This document shows, piece by piece, positions 1 to 11,765 of a stretch of 37,133 nucleotides of DNA; position 1 is the first letter of the stretch, and each line of letters starts with the position of its first letter. This DNA comes from an uncultured Acetobacteraceae bacterium (lineage in GTDB: Bacteria; Pseudomonadota; Alphaproteobacteria; Acetobacterales; Acetobacteraceae). The notes under the pieces are model-generated. The model saw only the letters and a program-made list of their open reading frames with translations, did not search any database and had not been told where the DNA came from. Location: assembly GCA_937873225.1 (NCBI GenBank), contig CALMVN010000033.1, forward strand, positions 1 to 37,133, written 5' to 3'. Position numbers and translations under genes: made by a program.

Positions 1-55
1 GAGCGCCGGCCTGTCACGCCGGAGGTCGCGGGTTCGAGCCCCGTCACTCGCGCCA
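1..55 (+). tRNA. tRNA-Asp (GTC), 5' part cut off by the window edge
   Basis: The anticodon arm, variable loop, T arm and acceptor 3' strand are visible. The anticodon stem pairs 6-10 with 18-22 around the seven-base loop 11-17, and the anticodon GTC lies at 13-15, which reads aspartate codons. A T arm with a TTCGAGC loop follows. The 3' acceptor strand is 45-51, the discriminator is G52, and CCA is encoded at 53-55. The D arm and the 5' acceptor strand lie outside the window. No T-rich terminator follows before the nuo operon. Confidence 0.9.
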
Positions 56-223
56 TCTTCTCGTGAACCGGGAGGTGGCAAGCGTCCGGCCCCGTCCCAT
101 ATGCGGTCCAGCCGATCCGGTTCCCGAAGGCGGGCTCAGGCATTCTGATGCTGCACCGCACTTTGCGCGGGACCCCTATGGGACTAACGTCGTTCTCCTA
201 CCGCGCGACCTTTGGGACCCCAC

Positions 224-589
224 ATGCACAGCCTGTTGTCCGACTACTTCCCGATCATGGTGTTCATCGCCATCGCCGCCGCGGTGTCGGCCGCCATGCT
301 GGGTGGCTCCCTCCTGGCGGGCCAGCAGAAGCCCTATGCCGAGAAGGTCTCGGCGTACGAGTGCGGGTTCGACGCGTTCGACGACGCCCGGCGCCGGTTC
401 GACGTACGGTTCTACCTGGTCGCGATCCTGTTCATCATCTTCGACCTGGAGGTGGCGTTCCTGTTCCCCTGGGCGATCAGCCTGGGGAGCATCGGCACCT
501 TCGGCTTCCTGTCCATGCTGGGCTTCCTTGGCGTGCTGACGGTCGGCTTCGTTTATGAGTGGCGCAAGGGCGCGCTGGAGTGGGAATGA
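224..589 (+). CDS. nuoA: NADH-quinone oxidoreductase subunit A (NuoA)
   Basis: Small membrane subunit of respiratory complex I (ND3 family), at the junction of the quinone site and the membrane arm. From the ATG at 224 it has 121 residues with three hydrophobic segments, near 8-30, 62-84 and 90-113. The conserved loop has the YECGF signature with Cys47, and the second helix carries the [11 protein letters not shown] motif. A TTG at 212 would add four residues; I chose the ATG because GGGA lies at a usual Shine-Dalgarno distance and the family normally starts close to the first helix. It is the first gene of the operon and its stop overlaps the nuoB start. The 168 bases after the tRNA hold no promoter I can defend, only a direct repeat GGGACCCC at 169-176 and 214-221. 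Confidence 0.95.
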   Translation: MHSLLSDYFPIMVFIAIAAAVSAAMLGGSLLAGQQKPYAEKVSAYECGFDAFDDARRRFDVRFYLVAILFIIFDLEVAFLFPWAISLGSIGTFGFLSMLGFLGVLTVGFVYEWRKGALEWE

Positions 590-1191
590 GCGGCATGAGC
601 ACGCAGCAGGCGCTGGCGACGACGGGTGCGCCGGTCGAGCCGGAAATGGGTCCGGTGTCCTGGAACCGCGAGGCGCTGGCGCCCGGTCCGGCGCAGGACG
701 CGGTGATCAAGGGCATCACCGGCGAGATCACCGACAAGGGCTTCGTGGTCGCCAACCTCGACAAGCTGGTGAACTGGGCCCGCACCGGCAGCCTGTGGCC
801 GTTGTCGTTCGGGCTGGCCTGCTGCGCGGTGGAGATGATCCACGCCTTCATGCCGCGATACGACCTGGACCGCTTCGGCATCATCCCGCGCGGCAGCCCG
901 CGCCAGTCCGACGTCATGATCGTCTCGGGAACGCTGACCAACAAGATGGCGCCGGCGATGCGGCGCATCTACGACCAGATGGCCGAGCCGCGCTGGGTGA
1001 TCTCCATGGGCTCGTGTGCCAACGGCGGCGGCTACTACCACTACTCCTACTCGGTGGTGCGCGGCTGCGACCGCATCGTGCCGGTGGACATCTACGTGCC
1101 TGGCTGCCCGCCGACCGCGGAGGCGCTGGTCTACGGCATCCTGCAGCTGCAGAAGAAGATCCGCCGCACCGGGACCATCCGGCGTGACTGA
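586..1191 (+). CDS. nuoB: NADH-quinone oxidoreductase subunit B (NuoB)
   Basis: Peripheral-arm subunit that carries iron-sulfur cluster N2, the last electron donor before quinone. The 201-residue product has the four expected ligands: the tandem Cys79-Cys80, Cys144 (GSCANGG) and Cys174 (PGCPP), with spacing close to that of other NuoB proteins. The ATG at 586 overlaps the nuoA stop as ATGA and has GGAG about six bases upstream. An in-frame GTG at 559 would add nine residues but lies inside nuoA. The N-terminal 50 residues are a variable tail. Translational coupling to nuoA is likely from the overlap. Confidence 0.96.
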   Translation: MSGMSTQQALATTGAPVEPEMGPVSWNREALAPGPAQDAVIKGITGEITDKGFVVANLDKLVNWARTGSLWPLSFGLACCAVEMIHAFMPRYDLDRFGIIPRGSPRQSDVMIVSGTLTNKMAPAMRRIYDQMAEPRWVISMGSCANGGGYYHYSYSVVRGCDRIVPVDIYVPGCPPTAEALVYGILQLQKKIRRTGTIRRD

Positions 1192-1846
1192 GCGCGCGCT
1201 GTCCGCCCGCACCGCGCATCTCGGGGCGCTGGCGTTCCGGCTGGGCACCTCGGTGCCTGGGGTTCTCTGGGCGGGGCTGGAGAAGGGCGAGTTGCTGGTG
1301 CGCACCACGCGCGCCGCGCTGATCCCGCTGATGACGTTGCTGCGCGACGACCCGCGCTGCCAGTTCCGCCAGATGATGGACCTGTGCGGCGTCGACTTCC
1401 CTGAGCGCGCCGAGCGCTTCGACGTGGTCTACAACCTCCTGTCGGTGACGCTGAACCAGCGCTGCCGGGTGATCGTGACCACCGATGAGGCGACCCCGGT
1501 GCCGTCCGTGCACGAGCTGTGGTCGTCCGCCACCTGGTGGGAGCGGGAATGCTACGACCTGTTCGGGGTGCTGTTCTCCAACCAGCCGGACCTGCGGCGC
1601 ATCCTCACCGATTACGGCTTCGAGGGGCATCCGCTGCGCAAGGACTTCCCGCTGACCGGCTATGTCGAGGTGCGCTACGACGTCGACCGGCGGCAGGTGG
1701 TGTACGAGCCGGTCAAGCTGACCCAGGACTTCCGCTCCTTCGACTTCACCTCGCCCTGGGAAGGCATGACCACGCTGCCGGGCGACGAGAAGGCGCACCA
1801 GGACCGGCAGGGGCTCGTGTTCGGGCCTCCTGGCCAGGGACGATAA
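1184..1846 (+). CDS. nuoC: NADH-quinone oxidoreductase subunit C (NuoC)
   Basis: Hydrophilic 30 kDa-family subunit of the connecting part of complex I. It binds NuoD next to the quinone chamber and has no redox centre. From the GTG at 1184 the product is 220 residues. It carries the family signature around residues 120-130 (EREC-YDLFG), followed by DLRRIL and the conserved [13 protein letters not shown] stretch. The frame is open far upstream inside nuoB, so length alone does not fix the start; the GTG overlapping the last codons of nuoB gives the usual family length. It is a separate gene here, not fused to nuoD. Confidence 0.93.
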   Translation: MTERALSARTAHLGALAFRLGTSVPGVLWAGLEKGELLVRTTRAALIPLMTLLRDDPRCQFRQMMDLCGVDFPERAERFDVVYNLLSVTLNQRCRVIVTTDEATPVPSVHELWSSATWWERECYDLFGVLFSNQPDLRRILTDYGFEGHPLRKDFPLTGYVEVRYDVDRRQVVYEPVKLTQDFRSFDFTSPWEGMTTLPGDEKAHQDRQGLVFGPPGQGR

Positions 1847-1866
1847 GGGACGATAGGAGCGGCACC

Positions 1867-3117
1867 ATGAGCGACATCGTCCTGCGCAAGGACCTTCCCG
1901 ACACCCTGACGCCGGACCGGTCCGGCGACGGCCGCAGCCTGCAGACGGTCGAGATCGACAGCCACTCGCTCAACTTCGGCCCGCAGCACCCGTCTGCGCA
2001 CGGCGTGCTGCGCCTGGTGCTGGAGATGGACGGCGAGGTGGTGACCCGCGCGGTGCCGCATATCGGCCTGCTGCACCGGGGCACCGAGAAGCTGATCGAG
2101 CACAAGACCTACATGCAGGCGCTGCCGTATTTCGACCGGCTCGATTACGTGTCGCCGATGTGCGAGGAGCACGCCTTCGCGCTGGCGACCGAGAAGCTGC
2201 TCGGAATCGAGATCCCGGACCGCGCCAAGTGGATCCGGACCATGTTCGCCGAGATCACCCGGGTGCTGAACCACCTGCTCAGCGTGACCTCGTTCGGGCT
2301 GGACACGGGTGCGCTGACGCCGGCGCTGTGGGGCTACGAGGAGCGCGAGAAGTTGCTCGAGTTCTACGAGGCGGCGTCGGGTGCGCGCTACCACGCGAAC
2401 TATTTCCGTCCCGGCGGGGTGGCCAAGGACCTGCCGCCCGGTCTTGCCGACCGCATCGCCGCCTGGGCCACCGAGTTCCCGGGCTTCATCGACCGGCTGG
2501 AGTCGATGCTCACGGCCAACCGGATCTGGAAGCAGCGCACCGTCGGCATCGGCGTGTTCACCACCGAGCAGGCGCTGGACTGGGGCTGGAGCGGACCGAA
2601 CCTGCGCGCGTCCGGCGTGCCGTGGGACCTGCGCCGGTCGCAGCCGTACGACATGTACGACAAGGTCGAGTTCAACATTCCCGTGGCGCGCAACGGCGAC
2701 TGCTACGACCGCTACCTGATCCGGATCGCCGAGATGCGCGAAAGCGTGCGCATCGTCGAGCAGTGCCTGGCGCAGATGCAGCCCGGCCCGGTGAAGATTC
2801 AGGACACCAAGATCTCGCCGCCGCCCAGGCGCGAGATGAAGCGCTCGATGGAAGCGCTGATCCACCATTTCAAGCTCTACACCGAAGGCTACCACGTGCC
2901 GTCGGGCGCCACCTACACGGTGGTGGAAACGCCCAAGGGGGAGTTCGGGGTGTACCTGATCGCGGACGGCAGCAACCGGCCGTATCGCTGCAAGATCCGG
3001 TCGACCGGCTTCGCGCACCTGCAGGCGATCGACGAGCTGTCCAGGCGACACATGCTGGCCGACACGGTGGCGATCATCGGATCGCTCGACCTGGTGTTCG
3101 GCGAGATCGACAGGTAG
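1867..3117 (+). CDS. nuoD: NADH-quinone oxidoreductase subunit D (NuoD)
   Basis: 49 kDa-family subunit that forms much of the quinone-binding cavity with NuoB, related to the large subunit of NiFe hydrogenases but without the metal ligands. The product is 416 residues. The quinone-site motif [11 protein letters not shown] lies near residues 36-46 with His41 and His45, [17 protein letters not shown] follows, and the C terminus ends in the conserved [11 protein letters not shown]. The ATG at 1867 has GGAG at 1856-1859 and lies 20 bases after the nuoC stop. Length and conservation are normal for an alphaproteobacterial NuoD. Confidence 0.97.
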   Translation: MSDIVLRKDLPDTLTPDRSGDGRSLQTVEIDSHSLNFGPQHPSAHGVLRLVLEMDGEVVTRAVPHIGLLHRGTEKLIEHKTYMQALPYFDRLDYVSPMCEEHAFALATEKLLGIEIPDRAKWIRTMFAEITRVLNHLLSVTSFGLDTGALTPALWGYEEREKLLEFYEAASGARYHANYFRPGGVAKDLPPGLADRIAAWATEFPGFIDRLESMLTANRIWKQRTVGIGVFTTEQALDWGWSGPNLRASGVPWDLRRSQPYDMYDKVEFNIPVARNGDCYDRYLIRIAEMRESVRIVEQCLAQMQPGPVKIQDTKISPPPRREMKRSMEALIHHFKLYTEGYHVPSGATYTVVETPKGEFGVYLIADGSNRPYRCKIRSTGFAHLQAIDELSRRHMLADTVAIIGSLDLVFGEIDR

Positions 3118-3123
3118 AGCATC

Positions 3124-3840
3124 ATGTCCGGTCACGCGTCCGCAGAGAACATCGGCCACGGCAGCCCCGGCCACGCGCCGGCCCCCTCGACGCACGAGCA
3201 GCCGAGCAGCTTCACCTTCGACGCGCAGAGCGAGGCGGAGATCGGCAGGATCCTGGCCAAGTATCCGGAAGGGCGGCAGGCCAGCGGCGTGATGCCGCTG
3301 CTGTACCTGGTGCAGGACCAGATGCGCCGGCAGACCGGCTCGGCCTGGATCCCGCGCGTGGCGATGGACGCGGTCGCCAGGCGCCTGACCATGCCGCCGA
3401 TCCGGGTGTACGAGGTCGCCACCTTCTACCTGATGTTCAACATACGGCCGGTGGGGCGCTACCACCTGCAGATCTGCACCACCACGCCGTGCTGGCTGCG
3501 CGGCTCCGACGAGGTGGTGGCGGCCTGCAAGGCGGTGGCCGGGGTATCGAAGTTCGAGGAGATGAGCCCGGACGGGATGTTCACCCTGACCGAGGTCGAG
3601 TGCCTGGGCGCCTGCGTCAACGCGCCGATGATGCAGGTGAACGACGACTACTACGAGGACCTCGACGGCGACAGCACGCGGCGGCTGCTGGAAGCGCTGA
3701 AACGTGGCGAGACGCCCCCGCGTGGGCCGCAGATCGACCGCTACAACTCGGCGCCGGTGGGCGGGCGCACGACCCTGCTCGGCGAGGTCGGCGAACGCTC
3801 CGCCGACGGCCAGCCCGACCGCCATCCGGACACGGTGTGA
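3124..3840 (+). CDS. nuoE: NADH-quinone oxidoreductase subunit E (NuoE)
   Basis: 24 kDa-family subunit of the NADH dehydrogenase module, binding the off-path [2Fe-2S] cluster N1a. The thioredoxin-like ferredoxin domain has its four ligands at Cys118, Cys123, Cys160 and Cys164. An extra N-terminal tail of about 28 residues is rich in His, Gly and Pro, and a hydrophilic C-terminal tail of about 45 residues follows the domain. Such tails are common in Alphaproteobacteria and make the protein longer than the E. coli form. It starts six bases after the nuoD stop and is followed by nuoF, its structural partner. Confidence 0.95.
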   Translation: MSGHASAENIGHGSPGHAPAPSTHEQPSSFTFDAQSEAEIGRILAKYPEGRQASGVMPLLYLVQDQMRRQTGSAWIPRVAMDAVARRLTMPPIRVYEVATFYLMFNIRPVGRYHLQICTTTPCWLRGSDEVVAACKAVAGVSKFEEMSPDGMFTLTEVECLGACVNAPMMQVNDDYYEDLDGDSTRRLLEALKRGETPPRGPQIDRYNSAPVGGRTTLLGEVGERSADGQPDRHPDTV

Positions 3841-3847
3841 GACCACG

Positions 3848-5170
<1,323 letters not shown>

Positions 5171-5177
5171 GGAGAGC

Positions 5178-7235
5178 ATGGCCAAGGTCACCGTCGACGG
5201 CATCCAGGTCGAGGTCGCGAACGGCTCCTCCGTGCTGCAGGCCTGCGAGGCCGCCGGCAAGGAGATCCCGCGCTTCTGTTATCACGAGCGGCTGAGCATC
5301 GCCGGCAACTGCCGCATGTGCCTGGTGGAGATCGAGAAGGCGCCGAAGCCGGTCGCGTCCTGCGGCTACCCCGTGATGGACGGCATGGTGGTCAGGACCG
5401 ACACCGAGGTGGTGCGCCGTGCCCGCCGCGCGGTGATGGAGTTCCTGCTCATCAACCACCCGCTGGACTGCCCGATCTGCGACCAGGGCGGGCAGTGCGA
5501 CCTGCAGGACCAGGCCTTCTCCTACGGCTCCGACCATTCGCGCTACGCCGAAAGCAAGCGCGCGGTGCAGGACAAGTACCTGGGCCCGCTGATCAAGACG
5601 GTGATGACGCGCTGCATCCAGTGCACGCGCTGCGTCCGCTTCGCCTCCGAGGTGGCGGGCGTGCCGGAGCTCGGCGCCACCTCGCGCGGCGAGAACATGG
5701 AGATCACCACCTATGTCGAGAAGGCGCTGACGTCGGAGCTGTCCGGCAACATGATCGACATCTGCCCGGTGGGCGCGCTCACCTCCAAGCCCAACGCCTT
5801 CACCGCCAGGCCGTGGGAGCTGAACCGCACCGACACGATCGACGTGCTCGACGCCACCGGCACCAACATACGTGCCTGCGCCCGTGGCGCCGAGGTGCTG
5901 AGCATCCAGCCGCGCACCAACGACGAGGTGAACGAGGAGTGGATGTCCGACAAGGGCCGGTTCTCGTTCGATGGGCTGCGACGCCGACGCCTTGACCGGC
6001 CCTGGCTGCGGGTGCACGGCCGCCTGCAGCCGGTGAGCTGGCAGGACGCGTTCGTGGCGATCGCGCGCCGGCTCGAGGGGGTGCGCGGCGAGCGCATCGG
6101 CGCCATCGCCGGCGACCTGTGCGACGCGGAAAGCATGGTGGCGCTCAAGGACCTGATGACGGCGCTCGGCTCCGGCAACGTCGACTGCCGGCAGGACGGG
6201 GCGCAGTACGACACCAGCCGGCGCGAGTTCTACACCTTCAACACCGGCATCGCCGGCATCGAGGAGGCGGACGCGCTGCTTCTGGTCGGCTGCAACCCGC
6301 GTCATGAATCACCGGTGATCAACGCCCGCATCCGCAAGCGCTGGCTGGCCGGCAACTTCCCCGTGGGCGTGATCGCGTCGCCCGGCCCGGACCTGACCTA
6401 TGGCGTCGAGCTGCTCGGCGACCGGCCCTCGGCGCTGACCGCCCTGATCGAGGGCGGCGCCGGCTTCACGGAGGCGCTCAAGGCGGCGAAGCGACCGATG
6501 ATCGTGGTCGGCCACGCGGCGATCGCGCGCGAGGACGGGGCCGCGGTGCTGGCCGCGGCCTGGGCGCTGGCGTCGGCTGTCGGCGCGCTGACCCCGGACT
6601 GGCACGGCTTCAACGTGTTGCACCACGCCGCCTCGCGCGTGGCGGCGCTGGATCTCGGCTTCGTGCCGCGCCCCGGCAGCCGTTCCGTCGCCGGCATGAT
6701 GAGCGGCGGCGTCGACGTGCTCTGGCTTCTGGGCGCGGACGAGATCGGCGCCGGCCGCATCGGCCCGGACACCTTCGTGATCTACCAGGGCCATCACGGC
6801 GACGCCGGGGCCGCGCGCGCCGACGTGATCCTGCCGGGAGCGGCCTATGTCGAGAAGCCGGGCACCTACGTGAACACGGAGGGCCGGGTGCAGATCGCGT
6901 TCGGGGCGGTGTTCCCGCCGGGCGAGGCGCGCGAGGACTGGCGCATCCTGCGCGCCTTCTCCGAGGTGGTCGGCCACACGCTTCCCTATGACGACCTGCC
7001 GGCGGTCCGCCGCCGCCTGGCCGAGGTGAACCCGGTGTTCGCGCGACAGGGGCTGCCCCGGTTCGGCGCCAGCGACCTGTCCGGCCCCGCCGGCAACCCG
7101 GCCGCGCTGGGCAACGCCGCCTTCGGCAACGCGATCCACGACTACTACCAGACCAACGTGATCAGCCGGGCGAGCGCCACCATGGCGGAATGCTCGCGGA
7201 TCCTGGTCCATCCCGTCGTGCAGGCGGCGGAGTAG
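5178..7235 (+). CDS. nuoG: NADH-quinone oxidoreductase subunit G (NuoG)
   Basis: Largest peripheral subunit, holding a chain of iron-sulfur clusters between NuoF and NuoI. The 685-residue product begins with a ferredoxin-type [2Fe-2S] domain (Cys34, Cys45, Cys48, Cys62; N1b). The His/Cys-ligated N5 site follows (His94, Cys98, Cys101, Cys107), then N4 (Cys146, Cys149, Cys152, Cys196), and a molybdopterin-oxidoreductase-like domain with no catalytic role in this family. I see no additional CxxCxxxC motif for the N7 cluster found in some bacteria. The ATG at 5178 has a clear GGGAGA just upstream. Confidence 0.96.
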   Translation: MAKVTVDGIQVEVANGSSVLQACEAAGKEIPRFCYHERLSIAGNCRMCLVEIEKAPKPVASCGYPVMDGMVVRTDTEVVRRARRAVMEFLLINHPLDCPICDQGGQCDLQDQAFSYGSDHSRYAESKRAVQDKYLGPLIKTVMTRCIQCTRCVRFASEVAGVPELGATSRGENMEITTYVEKALTSELSGNMIDICPVGALTSKPNAFTARPWELNRTDTIDVLDATGTNIRACARGAEVLSIQPRTNDEVNEEWMSDKGRFSFDGLRRRRLDRPWLRVHGRLQPVSWQDAFVAIARRLEGVRGERIGAIAGDLCDAESMVALKDLMTALGSGNVDCRQDGAQYDTSRREFYTFNTGIAGIEEADALLLVGCNPRHESPVINARIRKRWLAGNFPVGVIASPGPDLTYGVELLGDRPSALTALIEGGAGFTEALKAAKRPMIVVGHAAIAREDGAAVLAAAWALASAVGALTPDWHGFNVLHHAASRVAALDLGFVPRPGSRSVAGMMSGGVDVLWLLGADEIGAGRIGPDTFVIYQGHHGDAGAARADVILPGAAYVEKPGTYVNTEGRVQIAFGAVFPPGEAREDWRILRAFSEVVGHTLPYDDLPAVRRRLAEVNPVFARQGLPRFGASDLSGPAGNPAALGNAAFGNAIHDYYQTNVISRASATMAECSRILVHPVVQAAE

Positions 7236-7241
7236 CGGCAC

Positions 7242-8276
7242 GTGGACCACTTCTTCCTGCACACCGCGTTCGGCCTGCTCCTGCTGACGGCGGCGGAATG
7301 CCTCGCCGTGCTGGTGCCGCTGCTGATCGCGGTCGCCTACCTGGTGTACGGCGAACGCAAGGTGCTGGGCGCCATGCAGCTGCGCAAGGGACCCAACGTG
7401 GTGGGTCCGTTCGGGCTGATGCAGACCTTCGCCGACGCGATCAAGATGCTGACCAAGGAGACGGTGATCCCGTCCGGCGCCAACCGGGCGCTCTACCTGC
7501 TGGCGCCGTTCCTGACCTTCGTCCTGGCGATGATCGCCTGGGCGGTGATCCCGACCAACAACGGCTGGGCGATCGCCAACATCAACGTCGGCGTGCTGTA
7601 CCTGTTCGCGGTGTCCTCTCTCGGCGTGTACGGCATCCTGATCGCCGGCTGGGCGTCGAACTCCAAGTACGCCTTCATGGGCGGCCTGCGCTCGGCGGCG
7701 CAGATGGTGTCCTACGAGGTGTCGCTCGGGCTGGTGATCGTCTCGATCCTGCTGATCGTGGGCTCGCTGAACCTCAACGACATCATCCTGGCGCAGCGAC
7801 ACGTGTGGTTCTGCCTGCCCATGCTGCCGATGTTCGTGATCTTCTTCATCTCCTCCCTGGCCGAGACCAATCGGGCGCCGTTCGACCTGCCGGAAGGCGA
7901 AAGCGAGCTGGTCGCAGGGTTCTTCGTCGAGTACAGCTCGCTCGCCTTCGGGCTGTTCTTCCTCGGCGAATACATGAACATGATCCTGATGTCGGCCATG
8001 ACCAGCATCCTGTTCCTCGGCGGCTGGCTGGCGCCGTTCAACGTCGCCCCCTTCACCTGGCTGCCCGGGCCGATCTGGCTGATCCTGAAGATCGTGTTCG
8101 TGCTGTTCATGTTCATCTGGGTGCGCGCGACCTTTCCGCGCTACCGCTACGACCAGCTGATGCGTCTCGGCTGGAAGATCTTCCTGCCGTTCTCGCTGGT
8201 CTGGATGGTCCTGACCGCGGGCTTCCTCATGGCGACCGGGCTGCTGCCCGGCCTGCCGCACCATGGTATCAGTTGA
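7242..8276 (+). CDS. nuoH: NADH-quinone oxidoreductase subunit H (NuoH)
   Basis: Membrane subunit (ND1 family) that links the peripheral and membrane arms and forms the quinone entry channel. The 344 residues hold about eight to nine hydrophobic helices. The acidic signature around [20 protein letters not shown] is present, as is the N-terminal [17 protein letters not shown] motif. It starts with GTG six bases after the nuoG stop; the family conventionally begins close to this point. The stop overlaps the nuoI start by one base, so the two are probably translated together. Confidence 0.95.
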   Translation: MDHFFLHTAFGLLLLTAAECLAVLVPLLIAVAYLVYGERKVLGAMQLRKGPNVVGPFGLMQTFADAIKMLTKETVIPSGANRALYLLAPFLTFVLAMIAWAVIPTNNGWAIANINVGVLYLFAVSSLGVYGILIAGWASNSKYAFMGGLRSAAQMVSYEVSLGLVIVSILLIVGSLNLNDIILAQRHVWFCLPMLPMFVIFFISSLAETNRAPFDLPEGESELVAGFFVEYSSLAFGLFFLGEYMNMILMSAMTSILFLGGWLAPFNVAPFTWLPGPIWLILKIVFVLFMFIWVRATFPRYRYDQLMRLGWKIFLPFSLVWMVLTAGFLMATGLLPGLPHHGIS

Positions 8277-8764
8277 TGGCCCTGCTCGACCGGACCGCGC
8301 GCTCCTTCCTGCTGACCGAGCTGATCGGCGGGCTCGGCGTGACGCTGCGCGCCATGTTCACGCCCAAGGCCACCATCAACTACCCGCACGAGAAGGCGCA
8401 CTACAGCCCGCGCTTCAAGGGCGAGCACGCGCTGCGCCGCTATCCGAACGGCGAGGAGCGCTGCATCGCCTGCAAGCTGTGCGAGGCGGTGTGTCCCGCC
8501 CTGGCCATCACCATCGAGGCCGAGCCGCGCGAGGACGGGTCCAGGCGCACCACGCGCTACGACATCGACATGACCAAGTGCATCTATTGCGGGCTGTGCG
8601 AGGAGTCCTGCCCGGTGGACGCGATCGTGGAGGGGCCGAACTACGAGTTCGCCACCGAGACCCGCGAGGAGCTGATGTACAACAAGGACAAGCTGCTCGC
8701 GAATGGCGACCGCTGGGAATCCGTGCTCGCCCGACGGCTCGAGCAGGACGCGCCGTATCGCTGA
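8276..8764 (+). CDS. nuoI: NADH-quinone oxidoreductase subunit I (NuoI)
   Basis: Peripheral subunit carrying two [4Fe-4S] clusters, N6a and N6b, which pass electrons towards NuoB. The 162-residue product has two ferredoxin motifs: Cys63, Cys66, Cys69 with Cys73, and Cys102, Cys105, Cys108 with Cys112. The N-terminal 30 residues form the amphipathic anchor seen in the family. The ATG at 8276 shares its A with the nuoH stop TGA, a strong sign of translational coupling. The open frame continues upstream within nuoH, but that part is not conserved coding sequence. Confidence 0.96.
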   Translation: MALLDRTARSFLLTELIGGLGVTLRAMFTPKATINYPHEKAHYSPRFKGEHALRRYPNGEERCIACKLCEAVCPALAITIEAEPREDGSRRTTRYDIDMTKCIYCGLCEESCPVDAIVEGPNYEFATETREELMYNKDKLLANGDRWESVLARRLEQDAPYR

Positions 8765-8778
8765 ACGGAGAAGGCAGG

Positions 8779-9492
8779 ATGATAACGGAGATCGCCTTCT
8801 ACCTGTTCGCCTTCGTGCTGGTGCTATCCGGCGTCATGGTGGTGAGCGCGCGCAACCCCGTGCACTCGGTCCTGTTCCTGATCCTCGGCTTCTTCAACGC
8901 GGCAGGCCTGTTCCTGATCGCCGGCGCCGAGTTCCTGGCGATGATCCTGGTGATCGTCTACGTCGGCGCGGTGGCGGTGCTGTTCCTGTTCGTGGTCATG
9001 ATGCTGGACGTGAACTTCGACCAGCTGCGCGAGGGCCTGCAACGCTACGCGCCGGTGGGTCTCGCGGTCGGCGTGGCGCTGCTGGCCGAGCTGATCTTCG
9101 CCGTCGGCGGGTTCCACCTGGTCCCGATCGTGACCCCCACGGCGGCGGCGCCGGGCGCGCCGGTGCTCGGCAACACTGCGGCACTGGGGCAGCTGATCTA
9201 CACGCACTACGTGCTGCTGTTCCAGCTGTGCGGCCTGGTGCTGCTGGTGGCGATGATCGGCGCGATCGTGCTGACGCTGCGCGAGCGGCCGTCCGCGCGC
9301 CGCCAGGACGTGTCCCTGCAGCACCTGCGCCAGCCGGCGGACACGATCCAGCTGATGACGCTCGGCCTCAACGCCAGCGTGGACGAGCTCGGCGGCTTCA
9401 TCCGGCCGCGCGACGGCTACGGCGCGGTGGCGGCGCACGGCACCAACCGGGCGCCCGAGCAGCACCAGACCGACCACCATCACGGAACCTGA
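8779..9492 (+). CDS. nuoJ: NADH-quinone oxidoreductase subunit J (NuoJ)
   Basis: Membrane subunit of the ND6 family, near the quinone site, involved in coupling. The product is 237 residues with five hydrophobic segments; the third contains the conserved region around [19 protein letters not shown], which includes a pi-bulge helix in known structures. The C-terminal 70 residues are hydrophilic and end in a histidine-rich tail (several His in the last ten residues). This makes it somewhat longer than many homologues; the tail has no known role. The start ATG has GGAG and AAGG upstream. Confidence 0.93.
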   Translation: MITEIAFYLFAFVLVLSGVMVVSARNPVHSVLFLILGFFNAAGLFLIAGAEFLAMILVIVYVGAVAVLFLFVVMMLDVNFDQLREGLQRYAPVGLAVGVALLAELIFAVGGFHLVPIVTPTAAAPGAPVLGNTAALGQLIYTHYVLLFQLCGLVLLVAMIGAIVLTLRERPSARRQDVSLQHLRQPADTIQLMTLGLNASVDELGGFIRPRDGYGAVAAHGTNRAPEQHQTDHHHGT

Positions 9493-9496
9493 GACG

Positions 9497-9823
9497 ATGG
9501 CATCGAACGGGCTGCAGGCGGTCGGGCTGGGGCCCTTCCTCACGGTGGGCGCCATCCTGCTGGTGCTGGGCGTGTTCGGGATCTTCCTGAACCGCAAGAA
9601 CGTGATCATCCTGATGATGTCGATCGAGCTGATCCTGCTCGCCGGCAACCTCAACCTGGTCGCGTTCTCCGCTGCCCACGGCGAGCTGTCCGGCCAGGTG
9701 TTCACCCTGTTCTCGCTCACCGTGGCCGCCGCGGAGGCCGCGATCGGGCTTGCGATCGTCACCGTGTATTTCCGCAACCGTGGCTCGATCCAGGTCGAGG
9801 ACGTGACACTGATGAAGGGCTGA
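9497..9823 (+). CDS. nuoK: NADH-quinone oxidoreductase subunit K (NuoK)
   Basis: Small ND4L-family membrane subunit with three transmembrane helices in 108 residues, part of the E-channel next to NuoJ. The conserved glutamate in the second helix ([18 protein letters not shown]) is present, and a second acidic residue lies in the third helix ([12 protein letters not shown]). The N terminus is a few residues longer than the usual 100-102. It starts four bases after the nuoJ stop and is followed directly by nuoL. Confidence 0.95.
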   Translation: MASNGLQAVGLGPFLTVGAILLVLGVFGIFLNRKNVIILMMSIELILLAGNLNLVAFSAAHGELSGQVFTLFSLTVAAAEAAIGLAIVTVYFRNRGSIQVEDVTLMKG

Positions 9824-9824
9824 G

Positions 9825-11765
9825 ATGCTGTCCGTCGCCCCGTTGTTCGCCACGGCGGTGTTCGCGCCGCTGGCCGGCGCCGTCATCTCCGGGCTGTTCG
9901 GCCGCGTGATCGGCACCCGGCCGGCACTGGTCGTCAGCATCCTGCTGATGCTGGTGGCCTCGATCTGCGGCGTTGCCGCCCTCTGGCTCGGCGTCGCGTC
10001 CGGCTCCCCGACCATTGCCGTGCCGGTGTCGAGCTGGATCCAGGCCGGCGGCTTCCACGCGCCCTGGCAGCTGCGCTTCGACGCCCTGTCGGGCTCCATG
10101 GTGGCGATGGTCACGGTGGTGTCCACCCTGATCCACGTCTACAGCGTCGGCTACATGAACCACGAGACCATGCCGGTCCCGCGCTTCTTCGCCTACCTGT
10201 CGCTGTTCAGCTTCGCCATGCTGATGCTGGTCAGCTCCGACAACCTGATCCAGCTGTTCTTCGGCTGGGAGGGGGTAGGGCTCTGCTCCTACCTGCTGAT
10301 CGGCTACTGGTACGACCGTCCCAACGCGACGCGTGCGGCCAACAAGGCGTTCGTGGTGAACCGAATCGCCGACCTGTTCTTCATGGTCGGCATCGCCCTG
10401 CTGTTCCTGCAGTTCGGCACGATCGCCTACGACAACATCTTCGCCCTGGTGCCGGCGCACGCGGACGCGACTTACCACCTGTTCGGCAGCACGCTCCGCG
10501 CCTACGAGGTGATCGGCGTGCTGCTGTTCATCGGCGCGATGGGCAAGTCGGCGCAGCTGTTCCTGCACACCTGGCTTCCCGACGCGATGGAAGGCCCGAC
10601 CCCCGTTTCCGCCCTGATCCACGCCGCGACCATGGTGACCGCCGGCGTGTTCCTCCTGGCGCGCATGTCGCCGCTGATCGAGTTCGCGCCCGTCACCAAG
10701 GGGATCGTGGTGCTGATCGGCGCCTCGACCTGCTTCTTCGCCGCCACCGTCGGTCTGGTGCAGCCGGACATCAAGCGCACCATCGCGTACTCGACCTGCT
10801 CCCAGCTCGGCTACATGTTCATCGCCTCCGGCTGCGGGCTCTATCAGGCCTCCATGTTCCACCTGATGACGCACGCCTTCTTCAAGGCGCTGCTGTTCCT
10901 GTCCGCCGGCTCGGTGATCCACGCGCTCGCCGGCGAGCAGGACATGTTCAGGATGGGCGGCCTGTGGCGCAAGGTCCCGGTCACCTATGTCGCCATGTGG
11001 TGCGGCTCCCTGGCCCTGGCCGGGATTCCCCCTTTCTCCGGCTGGTGGTCCAAGGACGCCATCATCGACGGCGCCTGGGTCGCCGGCGGCATCGGCTACT
11101 ACGGCTGGGTGCTGGGCGTCGTCACCGCCTTCCTCACCGCGCTCTACAGCGGGCGCCTGCTGTTCCTGGTGTTCCACGGCAGCCCGCGCGATGCGCATCT
11201 GGCGGCGCACGCGCACGAGAGCCCGCCGGCGATCACGGTGCCGCTGGTGCTGCTGTCCCTCGGCGCGGTGTTTGCCGGCTGGCTGCTCTATGCCGCCTTC
11301 ATCGGCAGGGGGCAGGCCGGGTTCTGGAACGGCGCGATCTTCTCCGGCGAGGACAACCACGTGCTGGCCCGGCTGGACCAGCTGCCGTTCCTGCTCACCC
11401 TGGTGCCGACGATCGCCGCTCTCGCCGGCGCCGCCACCGCCTGGTTCTGCTACATGGCCCGGCCCGCCGTCCCGGCCGCTCTGGCGATCCGGTTCCGGCC
11501 GCTCTACCTGTTCCTGCTGAACAAGTGGTACTTTGACGAGCTGTACGACGCGATCCTGGTTCGTCCCTATGCCGTGCTGGCCCGGCTGCTGTGGCACGGT
11601 GCCGACGAGGGGATCATCGACGGCAGCTCCGCCGGGCTAGCCCGCCTCACCGCGGGCGGATCGGTCCAGCTGGTGCGTATCCAGACCGGCTCGATCGCGG
11701 TGTATGCCTTCACCATGCTGATCGGTCTGCTCACGCTGACCTCCGTGTTCCTGGTGTTCCGATGA
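9825..11765 (+). CDS. nuoL: NADH-quinone oxidoreductase subunit L (NuoL)
   Basis: Antiporter-like proton-pumping subunit at the distal end of the membrane arm (ND5 family). The 646 residues are full length. The key charged residues are visible: Glu149 in FFGWEGVG, Lys241 in GKSAQLFLHTWLPDA, Lys354 in the AFFKALLF helix, and Lys410-Asp411 in GWWSKDAI. After the 14-helix core, the NuoL-specific C-terminal part is present, including the long lateral-helix region and a final transmembrane helix ending at the stop. It is therefore a true, uncut NuoL and not an L/M hybrid. In known structures its neighbour is NuoM, which is not encoded next to it: the nuoL stop overlaps nuoN. Confidence 0.96.
   Translation: MLSVAPLFATAVFAPLAGAVISGLFGRVIGTRPALVVSILLMLVASICGVAALWLGVASGSPTIAVPVSSWIQAGGFHAPWQLRFDALSGSMVAMVTVVSTLIHVYSVGYMNHETMPVPRFFAYLSLFSFAMLMLVSSDNLIQLFFGWEGVGLCSYLLIGYWYDRPNATRAANKAFVVNRIADLFFMVGIALLFLQFGTIAYDNIFALVPAHADATYHLFGSTLRAYEVIGVLLFIGAMGKSAQLFLHTWLPDAMEGPTPVSALIHAATMVTAGVFLLARMSPLIEFAPVTKGIVVLIGASTCFFAATVGLVQPDIKRTIAYSTCSQLGYMFIASGCGLYQASMFHLMTHAFFKALLFLSAGSVIHALAGEQDMFRMGGLWRKVPVTYVAMWCGSLALAGIPPFSGWWSKDAIIDGAWVAGGIGYYGWVLGVVTAFLTALYSGRLLFLVFHGSPRDAHLAAHAHESPPAITVPLVLLSLGAVFAGWLLYAAFIGRGQAGFWNGAIFSGEDNHVLARLDQLPFLLTLVPTIAALAGAATAWFCYMARPAVPAALAIRFRPLYLFLLNKWYFDELYDAILVRPYAVLARLLWHGADEGIIDGSSAGLARLTAGGSVQLVRIQTGSIAVYAFTMLIGLLTLTSVFLVFR

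Noticed and set aside
169-221. Direct repeat GGGACCCC upstream of nuoA as an operator
   Set aside because: Only two short GC-rich copies; such repeats are expected by chance at this base composition, and no promoter elements are clear around them.
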